Assembly (NCBI RefSeq): GCF_029633965.1
Contig: NZ_CP091277.1
Coordinates: forward strand, 2,415,940-2,479,939
DNA from: Methanogenium sp. S4BF
Lineage (GTDB): Archaea > Halobacteriota > Methanomicrobia > Methanomicrobiales > Methanomicrobiaceae
Direction: 5' to 3'
DNA: 64,000 bases
Part shown: piece after piece, positions 63,445 to 64,000 of the stretch
Layout of the letters: the number at the start of each line of letters is the position of its first letter
Position numbering within the stretch: the stretch's first letter is position 1
Notes under the pieces: generated by a model
The model's database searches: none
What the model saw: the letters and a program-made list of their open reading frames with translations, nothing else
What the model was told of the DNA's origin: nothing
Program-made: the position numbers and the translations under genes

Positions 63445-64000
63445 AAATTCTTGGCTTATCAGGCAGTCCGCGGGCGGGCGGGAACACCGATACCCTGCTC
63501 GGGGCATTGCTTGCAGGTGCGGCCTCAGCGGGGGCTGAAACAGATGCGGTACATCTCCGCGATTATGCCATCCATCCCTGCACAGGCTGTGAACGCTGCC
63601 GCAAAGACCTCACCTGCACCCGTTTTATGGACGGCATGCATCTCCTGTACGCGAAGATTGAGGCGGCAGACGGCCTCATCATTGGCTCACCGACCTACAA
63701 CTACAATATCACCCCGGAGATGAAGGCCTTCATCGACCGTCTGTATCCCTATTATCGGTTCTCAGCAGAGCGGCCGGGCCCGTATTCGAGCCTCTTTCAG
63801 GGCCGTGACAGGAAGGCGCTGGTCTTCTCGGTCGCAGAACAGACAACACCTGAGGAGCGGGGGTTTCCATTGAGGCGATGCAGCGGCCGCTTGAGGCGCT
63901 GGGATTTACGGTGACGGATACGTTGCCGGCTGAAGGATACTTTAAGAAGGGTGCGGTTGCCGGGGACCCTGCCATGCAGGAGCAGGCACGGGAGGCAGGC
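63441..64000 (+). pseudogene. Iron-sulfur flavoprotein/NADPH-FMN reductase with a frameshift
   Basis: The frame from ATG 63441 encodes a flavodoxin-fold protein of the Isf type: ILGLSGSPRAGGNTD (FMN phosphate loop), the compact cluster motif CTGCERCRKDLTC (Cys47, 50, 53, 59) and IIGSPTYNYNITPEMKAFIDR. It then runs into a stop at 63914 after about 157 residues. Reading the next frame from about 63869 restores the family end (EAMQRPLEALGFTV, then DTLPAEGYFKKGA) to the window edge, so one base seems to be missing at 63861-63870. Isf proteins carry electrons in methanogens. This may be a sequencing error or a recent mutation. Confidence 0.75.

Overview
The window reads as about 64 kb of chromosome from a mesophilic euryarchaeon, most likely a methanogen of the order Methanomicrobiales. 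This placement is inferred. No rRNA, tRNA or core methanogenesis gene was seen. The support is the euryarchaeal families (UPF0248, DUF1622, TIGR00266, orphan HTH-PAS regulators, a standalone Ni-CO dehydrogenase), archaeal TATA boxes placed for leaderless or short-leader transcripts, GGTGA-type ribosome binding sites, and bacterial-type additions such as GrpE-DnaK-DnaJ, a serpin and a small RRM protein. No CRISPR array, insertion sequence, integrase or phage gene was recognised.

Layout. 0-3.1 kb: end of an iron/cobalamin-type ABC importer, a TIGR00266 protein, a small membrane protein and a hydrolase. 3.2-9.4 kb: a methyltransferase, a permease encoded as two overlapping half-genes, a rubrerythrin, a CorA transporter and two poorly characterised proteins. 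9.9-11.2 kb: TrkA and a DUF1622 membrane protein. 11.3-15.6 kb: a compact minus-strand sulfur operon (SLC13 transporter, CstB-like persulfide dioxygenase/rhodanese, and a YeeE/YedE transporter split into two genes). 15.8-18.7 kb: divergent cooS-cooC. 18.8-25.2 kb: fasciclin lipoprotein, TrkH, PutP-type symporter, a secreted protein whose mRNA leader can form a long hairpin, and a ferredoxin-nitroreductase. 25.3-34.3 kb: hybrid sensor kinase, Kef-type antiporter, malic enzyme, 5'-nucleotidase and class III aminotransferase. 34.4-39.3 kb: a PadR-ABC exporter operon, a GT2-UbiA pair and a TetR regulator. 39.7-46.3 kb: Fe-alcohol dehydrogenase, RNase II/R, MscS, RRM protein, orphan ABC ATPase, UPF0248 and a RibD-like reductase. 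46.4-51.4 kb: serpin and grpE-dnaK-dnaJ. 51.4-55.8 kb: a sparse stretch with two broken genes, a 52-residue zinc ribbon and a SagB-type oxidoreductase. 55.8-64 kb: a 1002-residue HTH/PAS/GAF regulator, a HEAT-repeat protein, UPF0182, a family 4 uracil-DNA glycosylase and an iron-sulfur flavoprotein that is frameshifted in this sequence.

Two themes recur. One is ion and osmotic balance: CorA, TrkA, TrkH, PutP, Kef and MscS. The other is sulfur and oxygen stress: rubrerythrin, the CstB-like protein with a split thiosulfate-type transporter, and a CO dehydrogenase whose D-cluster cysteines follow the CX2C pattern of the relatively oxygen-tolerant Desulfovibrio enzyme. The strongest leads are the split-transporter sulfur operon beside that CODH, the palindromic operators in the PadR, TetR and fasciclin promoters, the leader hairpin at 24071-24109, and the decaying island at 51.8-55.4 kb.
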